54,507 nucleotides of DNA from Planctomycetia bacterium (GCA_005808665.1 SYLG01000062.1:1-54507), one strand, 5' to 3'; numbered from the stretch's first letter, positions 18,610-28,057 are shown. The notes: generated by a model from the sequence alone, not told the origin. Program-made: numbers and translations.

Positions 18610-18631
18610 CGCCCACCTCCTACCAATCTGC

Positions 18632-18660
18632 ATGATAACTCCATCTTTGGCAATTGTCCA
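18632..18660 (-). promoter_or_regulatory. Sigma70-type promoter of the MauE-DUF1573 operon
   Basis: On the minus strand TGGACA (18660-18655) and TATCAT (18637-18632) are separated by 17 nt. Each hexamer differs from consensus at one position. Transcription would begin about 15-20 nt before the ATG at 18609, leaving just enough leader for the GGAGGTG ribosome-binding site. Confidence 0.55.
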
Positions 18661-18870
18661 GCACCCATTGGCTATATTTTTTGGATTTTTCTTGTATTTG
18701 CAGATGAATATCGAACAGGGGCCAATGTCAGCTTATGGGCACCTGGTGCTTGGTTTTGTCTAGCCCGGATTATTCATGGATTTTGGATTAATTTGGTCCT
18801 TAAATGTATCTAATATATTGTATCTAATATGTCGATATAAAACAACTTAAGTAAAACAACGAGGCCTGTT

Positions 18871-20487
18871 ATGATCCAGCAGCGTGTAACTGGAAAAAGC
18901 CAAACGGAATGGAATCCGATTTCTTTTGGTTTTCATCCCCGGAAGGATGTTGTTGTCGAGGTAAGCGATAAGCAGTTGTCCAGCGATGGCGGGTTGATTG
19001 CCATCTGGGAGTTTGATAACCAGATCGGTTTCACCAATCGGTTTTCCAAAAGGCTTTGTGATAAGCGTCGAGGGAAGTCCAGGCACACCCTTCATGAGAT
19101 GCTTGTGAGCCGGATTTACGGCTTTTTGGGTGGATACACCGATCAGAACGACCACCAACAATTGCGGTTTGACCCGGTTTTCAAGATCGTGGCAGGGAGG
19201 GATCCCAAGGATGCCCCTTTGGCAAGTCAATCGAGTTTATCCCGGTTTGAAAACCAGGTGACAATCGATGACCTGAAGGCGATTATTGCGGAAATTACCA
19301 GGGAATGGGCGGAAAGTTTCCAGGAGCAGCCATCCCGGGTCACATTGGATATTGATGCAGTCGATGACCCGGTCCATGGCCAGCAACCGCTCAGCATGTT
19401 TCATGGGTTCTAGCCCAAGTTACGCAGTTAGGACCATGAAAGCCCGGTTTTTCCCGGGAATAAGTTAAATCAGCCTTAAAAAGTCGGGGCTACAAATCCC
19501 CTCCAGGGATGATCCGTTATTCCCCTCCATGGAGGGGTGCCCGTCAGGGCGGGGTGGGTCTTAAAGTGGCCCTCCCTCCCCATTTTGGGTTTCTCAAAGG
19601 CACCACCCCGTCAGGCTTCGCCTGCCACCCCTCCAAAGAGGGGAATTAAACCAGGTTACGCAGTTGGGACCCTGAAAACACAGGATTTCCCGGGAAAAAG
19701 TCAAATCAGCCTGCAAAATTCGGAACTGCTAATCCTCACCAGGGATCCTTCGAACAATAGCAAACTCCCTTGTAAAAATCGCACAAGTACTTGCCAAAAT
19801 CAAGGAGGTTGGTCGGGACTACGGGCCGTTTTGAACTCGACATACTCCAAATTCCCGGGAAAAACCACAATCCTGGTCCCAAAATGGACCAATAAATCGT
19901 AAAAAATCACTCCACCTGCGTAACTTGGGCTAGGAACAATACCCATACCTCCCGCTTTTTATTTCGCATGCGGAAACGAAAATATTCGTGTCGGGCTGGT
20001 TGAGGGCTGGAGTTGTACCCGCCTCTTCGGGAGCGGGAGATGATCTGGCCCATATGCGATTTACGATGATTACGCAATGCGTGGGGATGCGGAAAACCGG
20101 AACAAGGAGATCAAGAACGGACTTGGGATGGATCGGTTGAGTGATTGCCGGTTCATTGCCAACTTTTTCCGGTTGTTGATGTCGCTGTTGTCCCACAATC
20201 TTTTGGTCCGGATGAGGAACCGGATTCAGATTCCGGACCGGGAAACCGAACCGGGTCCAATCCCGCAGGAATCCCTGCCGGGCCCGGACCGTATGCGGTT
20301 TCAAAGGGATAGGCGAAAGCGGGATCCCCTTGGAAGGGCGCATCCCCAAACAAGGAGGGACAAGTTTATCAAGGTAGCCGTGGAAGTGGTATCCTCAAAT
20401 CGGAGGATCGTGATCCGGATGACTGCGAATTGGCCGTACCTGGAATTGTTCCAAAAGATCTCCCGGTCGATATTTTCGTTTGGCTAA
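18871..20487 (+). pseudogene. IS1380-family transposase, interrupted and deleted
   Basis: The N-terminal part (18871-19413, 180 codons) matches IS1380-type DDE transposases, including the first Asp block LDIDAVDDPVHGQQPLSMFHGF. The reading stops at the target duplication of the TIR element at 19414-19929. After the element the same protein resumes (EQYPYLPLFISHAETK... GAGDDLAHM, from 19934). It then shifts frame at about 20055, and the C-terminal part (RRGDAENRNKEIKNGLGMDRLS onward) runs to 20487. About 120-150 residues with the second Asp are missing, so the gene is dead. The element inserted at or near a tyrosine codon of the conserved FHGFYEQY motif. Terminal repeats of the original IS were not identified. 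Confidence 0.85.
19410..19933. mobile_element. TIR element copy 2, inside IS1380 transposase
   Basis: The element occupies 19414-19929 (516 bp), starts CCCAAGTTACGCAG and ends CTGCGTAACTTGGG. It is flanked by a perfect direct repeat CTAG at 19410-19413 and 19930-19933. Its internal order is the reverse of copy 1: a short arm, a hairpin-rich repeat (about 19515-19645, containing GGAGGGGTGCCCGTCAGGG and CAGGCTTCGCCTGCC), an internal end (AGGTTACGCAGTTGGGA, about 19650), then the ~270-bp unit. Because the host gene is recognisable on both sides, this copy proves that the unit moves as a block with 4-bp duplications. Confidence 0.85.
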
Positions 20488-20664
20488 CTTGAATCAATCC
20501 GATATCCCGATTCCTCCCTGAAAAACATTCTGGGGGCAAGGGGGAGTTTTGGACATCGAAGAGGTTTCAACCCAATTTTAATCCATTTAAAGAGCTGATA
20601 TGGGTATAAATTGGCCGTAAAGGGAAACCAGATAGGATTTTGGAGAGGTCATGGATAATCCTTT

Positions 20665-21027
20665 CTAGTAACTGATACTTGGGACACCCTGGTCCATAAA
20701 TTCAACCAGTTTGGCACCACCCACGATCATGGCTCCGGCAATCAGTTCTGTCTCGTTGAGCTTTCGACGCTTGAAACAGGGAGAACAAACATAGATCTTG
20801 CCCCCTTCCCGGGCAAAGGAGGCCATCAGGTCCCGCAAGGAGGCAAATCCCTCTTCATGGATCCCCTCCGCACCCCCCACAACGGCAAGTCGGACCCCTT
20901 CGGTCGAAAGGAACACTACCGTTTCGCGTTCGGAACCGACCGCCGCATTGGCAACCACAAAGGCCACGGTGGCCCGATCGGGTTGTTCCGGACCAACAGT
21001 GAGGCTGATTACAAATCTGCCGGGCAT
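20665..21027 (-). CDS. DsrE-family protein
   Basis: The 120-residue protein has the DsrE/DsrF/YchN fold pattern: FVISLTVGPEQPDRATVAFVVANAA, then ETVVFLSTEGVRLAV and a GGKIYVCSPCFKRR segment with two cysteines in the position where family members carry their sulfur-accepting cysteine. DsrE-like proteins transfer sulfur or form heteromeric sulfur-relay complexes. The ATG at 21027 follows AAGGAG. It lies 43 nt downstream of a TusA-like gene, the usual partner in sulfur relay, which supports the call. Confidence 0.87.
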   Translation of the reverse strand: MPGRFVISLTVGPEQPDRATVAFVVANAAVGSERETVVFLSTEGVRLAVVGGAEGIHEEGFASLRDLMASFAREGGKIYVCSPCFKRRKLNETELIAGAMIVGGAKLVEFMDQGVPSISY

Positions 21028-21070
21028 TATTCACTCCTTGCTTGGTTGAAAAACAAATTGTCAAAACCGA

Positions 21071-21655
21071 TTAGGGATCAGATCGTTTCCTCAGGTCATA
21101 ACAAGGTGGCGAGGCATCAAGCAGGGTATGGCCCACCATCCTGAGCCAGGCAGGAATGTCCTCTGGTGCCCCGGGATCTGTGGCAATTACCCGGACTTGG
21201 GTCCCGGGAGGAAGCTCTTTCAGCTTTTGCCTCAATGCAAGGACAAGGTCGCCACAGCCCAAGTCGCCAAAATCGTAAACCACCAAGGGTGTAACCCTTT
21301 TTTGCCCGTTGGTACCTTCCTCCGGTACCTCCGCTCCAGCTGGGATTACAGCCTCCGCCAATAACCCACCCAGGTGACAGGGAAGTTTACACCGGTTGGA
21401 ATCTGCCTTGGCCCACGCCCGAAGGTAACAGTCCTTTCCCTTTAGCCATCGTGCAAGGTGGTTTTGGGTGGTAACCAGGTCACGCTTAAGCCCCTTGGCA
21501 GCACAGGCTAAACACCTTGGGCAGTCTTTCAACCCAAGAGCAACGGCACAAAGAACAGCATGATCACAAAGGGATTCCGAACAGGCCGGACAAGAGGAAC
21601 CAACCCATCGGGTGAGGGCCTCCAAAAGTTGCCGGGATTCGGTGGATTCCGCCAT
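21071..21655 (-). CDS. Cys-rich protein with C-terminal TusA-like domain
   Basis: The 194-residue protein has an N-terminal half rich in cysteines (CPACSESLC, CPRCLACAAKG, CYLRAW, CKLPCH), suggesting metal or cluster binding. Its C-terminal domain (about residues 115-185) resembles TusA: VYDFGDLGCGDLVLALRQKL, then GTQVRVIATDPGAPEDIPAW. The sulfur-carrying cysteine is kept, but the following proline is glycine, as in the TusA-MetE fusion at 12.6 kb. The ATG at 21655 is used; a TTG at 21688 would overlap the terminator. It is transcribed with the DsrE gene and probably works with it in sulfur transfer. Confidence 0.78.
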   Translation of the reverse strand: MAESTESRQLLEALTRWVGSSCPACSESLCDHAVLCAVALGLKDCPRCLACAAKGLKRDLVTTQNHLARWLKGKDCYLRAWAKADSNRCKLPCHLGGLLAEAVIPAGAEVPEEGTNGQKRVTPLVVYDFGDLGCGDLVLALRQKLKELPPGTQVRVIATDPGAPEDIPAWLRMVGHTLLDASPPCYDLRKRSDP

Positions 21656-21686
21656 ACCCAATGGTTCTTGATACAGGGTGGTTTGC

Positions 21687-21718
21687 AAAAAAAAGCCGCA
21701 CGGGAGAACCGCACGGCT
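21687..21718 (-). terminator. Rho-independent terminator of the ribosomal protein cluster
   Basis: On the minus strand AGCCGTGCGG and CCGTGCGGCT form a 10-bp stem (two G-U pairs) around a TTCTC loop, followed by eight T residues. It sits 28 nt after the rplQ stop, at the end of the whole cluster and before the TusA-like gene. Confidence 0.88.
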
Positions 21719-21745
21719 TGAATGGTTTATGTACCCCGAAGGGAT

Positions 21746-22225
21746 TTAGGCGTTTGCGGGAGCCGTAACCTTGGGAGCGGGAGCCGGTTTGGGAGCAATC
21801 AACTCGGGATTGATGAATTCAATGATGGCAAGCTCGCTGCCATCACCAATCCGGCGCTGGTGGATCTTCAGGATGCGGGTGTAACCGCCTGGGTGGCCGA
21901 CAAATTTGGGAGCCACCTCGTTAAAAAGCTTCTTGTAAACATTTGGCCTGAGCCAGGTTTTGGGGTTTTTCGCCGCTTCGGACTTTGAGTCGATGCCGCG
22001 GGTTGACATGGGCCCCAAAACGGTAACGGCCTCGCGCCTGGCGTGAAGGTCCCCGGCCCTGGCAATGGTAATCAATCGCTCGATGAAAGGCCGCAATTCC
22101 TTGGCCTTGGCCACGGTGGTGGTGATCCGGCCGTGCTCGATCAGGGCACAGGAGAGGTTCCGATTGAGGGCAAGCCGATGGGAAGAGTTCCGATTGAGCT
22201 TGCGGCCCGCCTTTAGGTGACGCAT
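21746..22225 (-). CDS. rplQ: 50S ribosomal protein L17
   Basis: L17 sits near the exit of the peptide tunnel of the large subunit. The N-terminus (MRHLKAGRKLNRNSSHR) and the TTVAKAKELRPFIERLIT block are diagnostic. At 159 residues it is longer than the usual 115-130 because of an Ala/Pro/Lys-rich C-terminal tail (APKPAPAPKVTAP). It is the last gene of the alpha operon, 48 nt after rpoA, and is followed by the terminator. Confidence 0.96.
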   Translation of the reverse strand: MRHLKAGRKLNRNSSHRLALNRNLSCALIEHGRITTTVAKAKELRPFIERLITIARAGDLHARREAVTVLGPMSTRGIDSKSEAAKNPKTWLRPNVYKKLFNEVAPKFVGHPGGYTRILKIHQRRIGDGSELAIIEFINPELIAPKPAPAPKVTAPANA

Positions 22226-22273
22226 GATTTAATTCCTTGTCTATCCGTTAAGTCTTTAATGTTCCAGATTTGC

Positions 22274-23269
22274 CTACCGGTTGGAGGCGGGAAGCCTCAT
22301 ACCCAGATGCATTCCACGCTCGGAAAGCTTGGCTTTGACTTCCTTGAGGGTGTTGTCACCAAAGTTGCGAACCTCAAGAAGTTCGTCCTCACTCCGGCTG
22401 ACGAGGTCCCTCACCATGGTGATTCCCTCGGATTCGAGGCAGTTCGTGGCCCGAACGGACAACTCAAGTTCCGCCAAACTCAACGCCAGGTTGCGTTCAA
22501 GGTCGGGATCGTCACTGATGTTGATATCCACATCGGCACGATCATCGTAGCCAATTTCAGGCCCAAGATCCGCATATTGGACAAACGGGTTAAGGTGCTT
22601 GCGAAGGATCTTGGCGGCTTCCACAAGGGCGAATTGCGGGGCAATTGTCCCGTTGGTCCAGATCTCAAGGGCCAGCTTGTCGTAGTTGGTTTTTTGACCG
22701 ACCCTCGTATCTTCGATCTCGTACTTGACCTTCACCACCGGAGAGAAACTCGAGTCAACCGGGATGACACCGATCTCGCGGTCACCAATCACATTCTCTT
22801 CGGCAGTGTGGTAACCCCGGCCGTTTTCCACCTTCATCTCGACAACGAAAGGAACATCATCCGTAAGGGTGGCAATCACATGATCCGGGTTGATGATGCT
22901 CACGGTGGCATCAGCAATGATGTCGGACGCCTTGACAACGCCCCGCTCATGTCGCTCGATGCGAATGGTTTTGCCGTATTCCGAAGTGCTTTTCACCACC
23001 AGGCTTTTGATGTTCAGGATGATGTCGGTGACATCTTCCACCACACCGGGAATGGAGGTGACTTCGTGTTGGACCCCTTGAATCTTGACCTGGGTAACCG
23101 CACTTCCCTCAAGGCTTGAGAGGAGCACACGGCGCAGGCTGTTGCCCACGGACACGCCAAATCCCCGTTCGAAAGGCTCGACCGAAAACCTGCCATAGGT
23201 GTCGGAAAGGGTCGAACGGTCTGCGGAAAGACGATTGGGAAGTTCAAGGCCACGCCAGCGAATACGCAT
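22274..23269 (-). CDS. rpoA: RNA polymerase alpha subunit
   Basis: The 331-residue protein has the usual two-domain plan. An N-terminal assembly domain (residues about 1-235; [19 protein letters not shown]) is joined to a C-terminal domain (about 250-320; [16 protein letters not shown] and [15 protein letters not shown]) that contacts UP elements and activators. Length and order match bacterial alpha. It lies between rpsD and rplQ, as in the standard alpha operon. The ATG at 23269 gives [11 protein letters not shown]. Confidence 0.97.
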   Translation of the reverse strand: MRIRWRGLELPNRLSADRSTLSDTYGRFSVEPFERGFGVSVGNSLRRVLLSSLEGSAVTQVKIQGVQHEVTSIPGVVEDVTDIILNIKSLVVKSTSEYGKTIRIERHERGVVKASDIIADATVSIINPDHVIATLTDDVPFVVEMKVENGRGYHTAEENVIGDREIGVIPVDSSFSPVVKVKYEIEDTRVGQKTNYDKLALEIWTNGTIAPQFALVEAAKILRKHLNPFVQYADLGPEIGYDDRADVDINISDDPDLERNLALSLAELELSVRATNCLESEGITMVRDLVSRSEDELLEVRNFGDNTLKEVKAKLSERGMHLGMRLPASNR

Positions 23270-23317
23270 TTGAAAAAATCTCCGATTGAAAGGGATACCT
23301 GTTGGGTTACTGCTGGA

Positions 23318-23962
23318 TTACCGGGAGCAAAGCTCGATGATGAGTTGCTCGCGGAGATCCTCAAGGTTGGGGTCTACATCGGACCTTCCTGGGTTTCGGG
23401 GCATGACGCCTGTGGGCGGTTCGCTTTCGTTGTTGGTGCGCTCAAGGAATGCGGGAACGGGACGACGGTCATTTTCAGCCAGGCCGTTGCGAATTGCCTT
23501 GAGCGAGGTTTCGTGATTGCGGACCGTAACAACATCCCCCGCCCGAAGGATCAGGCTTGGAATGGTGCAGCGTTGGGCACGCATGAAAATGTGGCCGTGG
23601 GCAATGAGTTGCCTGGCATTGGAGCGGCTGGAAGCCCAACCAAGGCGGTAAACCACATTGTCGAGTCTGCGTTCCATAAGCGACAAAAGAGCTTCACCGG
23701 TGCTTTCCTTGGCACGGGAGGCAATATCGAAATAGCGGTCGAATTGCCTTTGCATGACGCCATAGAAGCGGCGAAGCTTCTGCTTTTCACGGAGGCGGGT
23801 TCCGTATTCGGAAAGTTTACCACGGCGTTGACCGTGCATACCCGGAGCGTAATTGCGCTTCTTCAGGGAACATTTGTCGCTTTCGCAGCGGGTTCCCTTG
23901 AGGAACAGCTTGCGGCCTTCGCGGCGGCAAAGTTTGCAAACAGAGTCGGTGAATCTTGCCAT
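23318..23962 (-). CDS. rpsD: 30S ribosomal protein S4 (zinc-binding form)
   Basis: S4 nucleates 30S assembly on 16S rRNA and often autoregulates the alpha operon. The 214-residue protein has the zinc-binding N-terminus with cysteines at 9, 12, 26 and 31 (CKLC ... CESDKC), the LDNVVYRLGWASSRSNARQ S4 RNA-binding domain, and a normal C-terminus. It is placed between rpsK and rpoA with gaps of about 50 nt. Confidence 0.97.
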   Translation of the reverse strand: MARFTDSVCKLCRREGRKLFLKGTRCESDKCSLKKRNYAPGMHGQRRGKLSEYGTRLREKQKLRRFYGVMQRQFDRYFDIASRAKESTGEALLSLMERRLDNVVYRLGWASSRSNARQLIAHGHIFMRAQRCTIPSLILRAGDVVTVRNHETSLKAIRNGLAENDRRPVPAFLERTNNESEPPTGVMPRNPGRSDVDPNLEDLREQLIIELCSR

Positions 23963-24012
23963 GGTTCGATTCTAAGCTTCCAAATAATGAGGTGGTGGAT
24001 CCTGAACAGGTA

Positions 24013-24393
24013 TTAGACGCGGCGACGCTTGGGTGGACGGCAACCGTTGTGCGGAAGCGGGGTCACATCCTCAATCGACCGAACGGTAAGGCCAGACGCC
24101 TGGAGGGCAGTCACTGCGGATTCGCGGCCCGAGCCGGGCCCCTGCACCATGACATCGATCTCCCGGACGCCGAACTTGCTGGCCTTTTCGGCAGCGACCT
24201 CGGCGGCGCGCTGGGCAGCAAACGGGGTGCTTTTCCGGCTTCCCTTGAAGCCTACACCGCCGCCCGAAGCAAAACAAAGGGTATCCCCCTGTTTGTCGGT
24301 AATGGTAACAATTGTATTGTTGAAAGTCGCCTTGATGTGCGCCACGCCGGCACTGACATTGCGGCGAACTTTCTTCTTGCCCTTCTTCGACAC
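24013..24393 (-). CDS. rpsK: 30S ribosomal protein S11
   Basis: S11 lines the platform of the small subunit near the mRNA exit. The 126-residue sequence shows [16 protein letters not shown], the [10 protein letters not shown] motif and the basic C-terminus PPKRRRV. The start is GTG at 24393, preceded by AAGGGGGC; there is no suitable ATG. Confidence 0.96.
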   Translation of the reverse strand: MSKKGKKKVRRNVSAGVAHIKATFNNTIVTITDKQGDTLCFASGGGVGFKGSRKSTPFAAQRAAEVAAEKASKFGVREIDVMVQGPGSGRESAVTALQASGLTVRSIEDVTPLPHNGCRPPKRRRV

Positions 24394-24474
24394 CGTTTAA
24401 GCCCCCTTCTTGAACCGCAATTTTGCGGTCCTGCCTTTGTATACCGGACCGGGGAAAAACCCCGAAACCCGCTC

Positions 24475-24855
24475 TTATTTGTCCTTGACGCCTTTTTTCC
24501 CGGCTACCGTCTTGCGCGGCCCCTTGCGGGTCCGGGCGTTGGTTTTGGTCCGCTGTCCACGAACAGGCAAACCCCGGCGATGCCGGGATCCGCGATACGA
24601 ACTGATCTCGCGCAAACGGGCAATGTTCTGCTGGATCTGGCGGCGAAGCGGTCCCTCGACCGTGAATTCACGGTCAAGAATCCCGGCGATGCGGCTGATT
24701 TCATCATCGGAGAGGTCCCGGGCCCGTCTCTGGGGATCCACCTTGGCCTCTTCGCAAAGCCTTAGGGAGGTCGTTGGACCAATCCCATAAATGTAACGCA
24801 GGGAAATGTGGGTGGGTTTATCGTTTGGAAGGTCCACACCCAGAATACGAGGCAT
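24475..24855 (-). CDS. rpsM: 30S ribosomal protein S13
   Basis: S13 sits in the head of the 30S subunit and contacts tRNA and the large subunit. The 126-residue protein has [23 protein letters not shown] and the C-terminal [18 protein letters not shown]. The ATG at 24855 has AAGGAG 8 nt upstream, preferred over a TTG two codons earlier. It is the first gene of the alpha part of the cluster, after rpmJ. Confidence 0.96.
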   Translation of the reverse strand: MPRILGVDLPNDKPTHISLRYIYGIGPTTSLRLCEEAKVDPQRRARDLSDDEISRIAGILDREFTVEGPLRRQIQQNIARLREISSYRGSRHRRGLPVRGQRTKTNARTRKGPRKTVAGKKGVKDK

Positions 24856-24893
24856 CTTCAAAGCTCCTTTTCGGCTCGGCTAAAGACAGGCGA

Positions 24894-25007
24894 TTAACCC
24901 TGACGCTGCTTGTGCCTTGGGTTATCGCAAATAATCAAAAGTTTGCCGTGCCGTTTTACCAGCTTGCACTTCTCACAAATTCGTTTCACGCTCGAACGGA
25001 CTTTCAT
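24894..25007 (-). CDS. rpmJ: 50S ribosomal protein L36 (zinc-binding form)
   Basis: The 37-residue frame reads [19 protein letters not shown] and continues to a C-terminal KQRQG. It has the CxxC...C...H zinc site ([13 protein letters not shown]). The size and sequence are those of L36. A GAGAGGTG ribosome-binding site precedes the ATG. It lies between map and rpsM, its normal place, but without infA in front of it. Confidence 0.95.
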   Translation of the reverse strand: MKVRSSVKRICEKCKLVKRHGKLLIICDNPRHKQRQG

Positions 25008-25081
25008 ATTTCACCTCTCCCACCCTTTCCCATGCCTATTTGCCTGGAAAGGTTCGGGAACTTATCAGGATACCCCAAAAT

Positions 25082-25957
25082 TCATGTTCCAGCAAGGGTT
25101 TTTCCGCAAGGACCCGGAATCCAGGTCTCTTCACGGGCTGTTAACACATAGACTCCCTGCTCCATGAGGGCCACCGTATGCTCTACATGAACACTCGGAA
25201 GTCCATCCCGCGTCACCACTGTCCAGTGGTCCCGCAAGGTTTCGCAGTAAAATCCCCCCATGTTAACCATTGGCTCCACCGCCAACACAACCCCTGGCTC
25301 TAGCCGGAAGTCTGTTCTCTTCATGGAGTTATCCCAATAGTTAGGCACCTGGGGAGCCTCATGCATCGTTCGGCCGATCCCATGACCCACATACTGGGTT
25401 ACCATGGTGAACCCAGCCCGCTTGGCTTTCGCCTGCATCGCCTGGGCCACTTCCGACCAACAACTGGCTTGGACCATTTCTTCCATTGCCAGCTGCAAAA
25501 TTTCTTCGCCTTCCCGGATTAACCTCGCCTTTTCAGACGAAACCTCCCCCACGGGAAGACTCACTGCGGCATCCGCACACCAGCCATCCACGGAACAGGC
25601 GGTGTCAATCTTGACCACCTCTCCCTCGGCAAGGGCCCGGTTGCCGGGAATCCCGTGAACCACCTGTTCGTTCACGGAGATGCAAGTCACGGCCGGAAAC
25701 GGAACCCGACCGGGATATCCCTTGAACAGGCTGGTTGCTTTTTCCTGAAGGTATAGGTTTTCCACTGCCCTGTCTATTTCCATCGTCCTGATTCCGGGAC
25801 GAACCATTTCGCGGCAGAGATCCAAGGCCCGGGCAACGATTTTGCCCGCCACCCGCATCATCTCCACATCCCGGACTGTCTTCAGCTGCTTGACCCGGTT
25901 TGCATTTCCCATCGTCCTAGCCAAGGTTGCTCCGTCTTTCTGGCCCCTGTGAATCAT
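25082..25957 (-). CDS. map: Type I methionine aminopeptidase
   Basis: The enzyme removes N-terminal methionine from nascent proteins. The metal ligands are recognisable: two Asp in KIDTACSVDGWCADAAVS, His in YVGHGIGRTMHEAP, Glu in VLAVEPMVN and Glu in VEHTVALME. The ATG at 25957 overlaps the adk stop as ATGA, suggesting translational coupling, and gives 291 residues. An ATG at 25912 would give a more usual N-terminus (MGNANRVKQLKTVRDVE) and has AGGACG directly upstream, so the start is open. It lies in the spc part of the operon, after secY and adk. Confidence 0.95.
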   Translation of the reverse strand: MIHRGQKDGATLARTMGNANRVKQLKTVRDVEMMRVAGKIVARALDLCREMVRPGIRTMEIDRAVENLYLQEKATSLFKGYPGRVPFPAVTCISVNEQVVHGIPGNRALAEGEVVKIDTACSVDGWCADAAVSLPVGEVSSEKARLIREGEEILQLAMEEMVQASCWSEVAQAMQAKAKRAGFTMVTQYVGHGIGRTMHEAPQVPNYWDNSMKRTDFRLEPGVVLAVEPMVNMGGFYCETLRDHWTVVTRDGLPSVHVEHTVALMEQGVYVLTAREETWIPGPCGKTLAGT

Positions 25958-26613
25958 GTGCCAATCGCTTCTCGTGCTTTTTCAATGCACCCAAAAACGC
26001 CCTTTACTTCCCCGTTTCCCTCGATCCGGACAAAGTTCCGTTGATCGCGGTAATAAGGGATCATCCTTTCCGTGTCCTTGTGATAGACCACCAGCCGGGC
26101 CTTGACGGTCTCGGCGGAATCGTCTGCCCTTTGCACCAGGGCAATCCCGCAATCATTGCAAACCCCAGCCACAATGGGGGGGTTGTTATGAGCGTGATAG
26201 GTCGCTTTGCAGCCCAACTTGGGGCAGCTCCAGCGCCTGCATACCCGCTTGACGATGTCGCCATCAGGCACATCAATCAGAATCGCAAGGTCAAGCTTCA
26301 TGCCGACCTGGGCAAGTATCCCGTCGAAAGCCTGGGCCTGGGCCAAGGTCCTTGGGTAACCATCCATAACGAAAGACTTGGGGCGATCGCTCCGGGCGAA
26401 TCGTTCCGCAATCAGATCGTTAACCAATTCATCCGGAACCAGGTTTCCCTTGTCCACAAATGGTTGCGCCCTCAGTCCAACGGGCGTTTGCCATCGCATT
26501 GCCTCACGCAACAGGTCACCTGTGCCTATATGCTCCCATCCATGCTTCTTGCATAGGAGCTTGGCCTGTGTTCCCTTCCCGCAACCGGGCGGTCCCAACA
26601 GCAGGATTCGCAT
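25954..26613 (-). CDS. adk: Adenylate kinase (zinc-LID form)
   Basis: The enzyme interconverts ATP, ADP and AMP. The 219-residue protein begins MRILLLGPPGCGKGTQAK, the P-loop, and has VMDGYPRTLAQAQAF and an AMP-binding HIGTGDLLREA segment. The LID carries cysteines in SCPKLGCKATYH and GVCNDCG, indicating structural zinc. The ATG at 26613 is the only start that puts the P-loop at the N-terminus. The gene follows secY by about 80 nt and overlaps map by 4 nt. Confidence 0.96.
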   Translation of the reverse strand: MRILLLGPPGCGKGTQAKLLCKKHGWEHIGTGDLLREAMRWQTPVGLRAQPFVDKGNLVPDELVNDLIAERFARSDRPKSFVMDGYPRTLAQAQAFDGILAQVGMKLDLAILIDVPDGDIVKRVCRRWSCPKLGCKATYHAHNNPPIVAGVCNDCGIALVQRADDSAETVKARLVVYHKDTERMIPYYRDQRNFVRIEGNGEVKGVFGCIEKAREAIGT

Positions 26614-26695
26614 TGCCTCATGTTCCCGAAAAACCGCCTGTGGGGAGAGCACCGCCCAGTCTTGTTGCCAAGGCCCAAGCAATCTGAAAAAGGGA

Positions 26696-28057
26696 CTAGT
26701 CTTCCGTCAACCCGGGATAGTTTCGCATGACCAGGTGGCTATTCACTTTTTGGACCAAATCCAGGGCCACGCTAACCACGATGAGCAGACTGGTACCCCC
26801 GTAAAACTGCGCCACTTCCTGGGAAACTTCCATCGTGGAGGTGACCATGGTTGGGATCACGGCAATGATCGCCAAAAAGGCAGCACCCACATAGGTCAGG
26901 CGTAGCATTACTTTTTCCAGGTAATCCGCAGTGCGCTTGCCCGGCCGGTATCCTGGGATAAAACTTCCATGATCACGAAGGTTGTTTGCAACATCCTTGG
27001 GATTAAAGATGATCGCCGTCCAGAAATAGCAAAAAACATAAATCAGCACGACAAATGTAATCGTGTAGACCCAGCCTTGCCTTTCAAAAACATTGGCAAT
27101 CGTCCGTAAAAAATCCGATCCCGTGGCATTGGCCATCGCGGAAAACACAAAATAGGGAAGAATCAACAGACTGCTGGCAAAGATAACAGGCATCACACCG
27201 GCCTGATTGACCTTGAGCGGCAAATACTGTTTGGTTCCACCATAGACCCTGCGACCGCGAACATGGCGGGCCGACTGGGTGGGAATGCGTCTTTGGGCCT
27301 TGGTCATCGCCACAACCGCCATGATGACGATGATGAAAAGCCCCATCAGGACGATGAGTTTTTCAAAGGACATATCAGCGCCACCGCTCCCACCAAGGGT
27401 CAGAACCGATTCCTTGAGTTTCCAAACCCCACCGGTTTGCTCAAAAAGGAGGGAGACCGTGGCGGCGGGAAGGCGGGCGACAATACCTGCCATGATGATG
27501 ATGCTAATGCCGTTGCCAATGCCGTATTCGTCGATCTGCTCCCCCATCCACATGAGAAAGAGGGTTCCTATAACCATGGTCAGGACCATGGAAAAGTACC
27601 AGAAGAAACCGGAATATCCAGCCAGGCCAAGCCCCTGGCCCTGAACCGGGTCGGTCATGAAGTTGACATACATGATCGCCTGGAACAGGCAGATGGGAAC
27701 GGTGGCAAGCCGGGTGTAATTGTTTAGTATCTTCCGGCCAGCCTCGCCTTCTTTTTGAAGGCGTTCAATGGCGGGAACCATTGCTCCCAGCAGCTGAAAG
27801 ATAATGCTCGCCGAAATGTAGGGCATGATACCCAAACCAAATACGGTTGCATTGCTCAGGTTTCCGCCCGAGAACATCGAGACATAGCTAAAAATACTGT
27901 TGAGGCCGCCACCACCAAGATTTTTGCTGAGGAGGTCCTGATCAATGAAGGGAAGGGGAATACTGTATCCGACCCGGTAAATCGCCAGGAACATCAGGGT
28001 GATGCCGATTTTCCAGCGCAATTCCGGGATGCGAAAGATGTTAATCAGGTTGGACAT
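26696..28057 (-). CDS. secY: Protein translocase subunit SecY
   Basis: SecY is the channel of the Sec translocon. The 453-residue protein has about ten membrane helices and the conserved cytosolic loops RIPTQSARHVRGRRVYGG and FIPGYRPGKRTADYLEKV. The ATG at 28057 follows AGGAAG; the upstream open frame is not SecY-like. Its place between rplO and adk is the standard one. A gap of 149 nt separates it from rplO, long enough for a leader or internal promoter. Confidence 0.97.
   Translation of the reverse strand: MSNLINIFRIPELRWKIGITLMFLAIYRVGYSIPLPFIDQDLLSKNLGGGGLNSIFSYVSMFSGGNLSNATVFGLGIMPYISASIIFQLLGAMVPAIERLQKEGEAGRKILNNYTRLATVPICLFQAIMYVNFMTDPVQGQGLGLAGYSGFFWYFSMVLTMVIGTLFLMWMGEQIDEYGIGNGISIIIMAGIVARLPAATVSLLFEQTGGVWKLKESVLTLGGSGGADMSFEKLIVLMGLFIIVIMAVVAMTKAQRRIPTQSARHVRGRRVYGGTKQYLPLKVNQAGVMPVIFASSLLILPYFVFSAMANATGSDFLRTIANVFERQGWVYTITFVVLIYVFCYFWTAIIFNPKDVANNLRDHGSFIPGYRPGKRTADYLEKVMLRLTYVGAAFLAIIAVIPTMVTSTMEVSQEVAQFYGGTSLLIVVSVALDLVQKVNSHLVMRNYPGLTED

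Noticed and set aside
22217-23119. Open frame of 300 codons on the plus strand
   Set aside because: It is antisense to rpoA, which is certain; the His/Asn-rich translation is a shadow of conserved rpoA codons.
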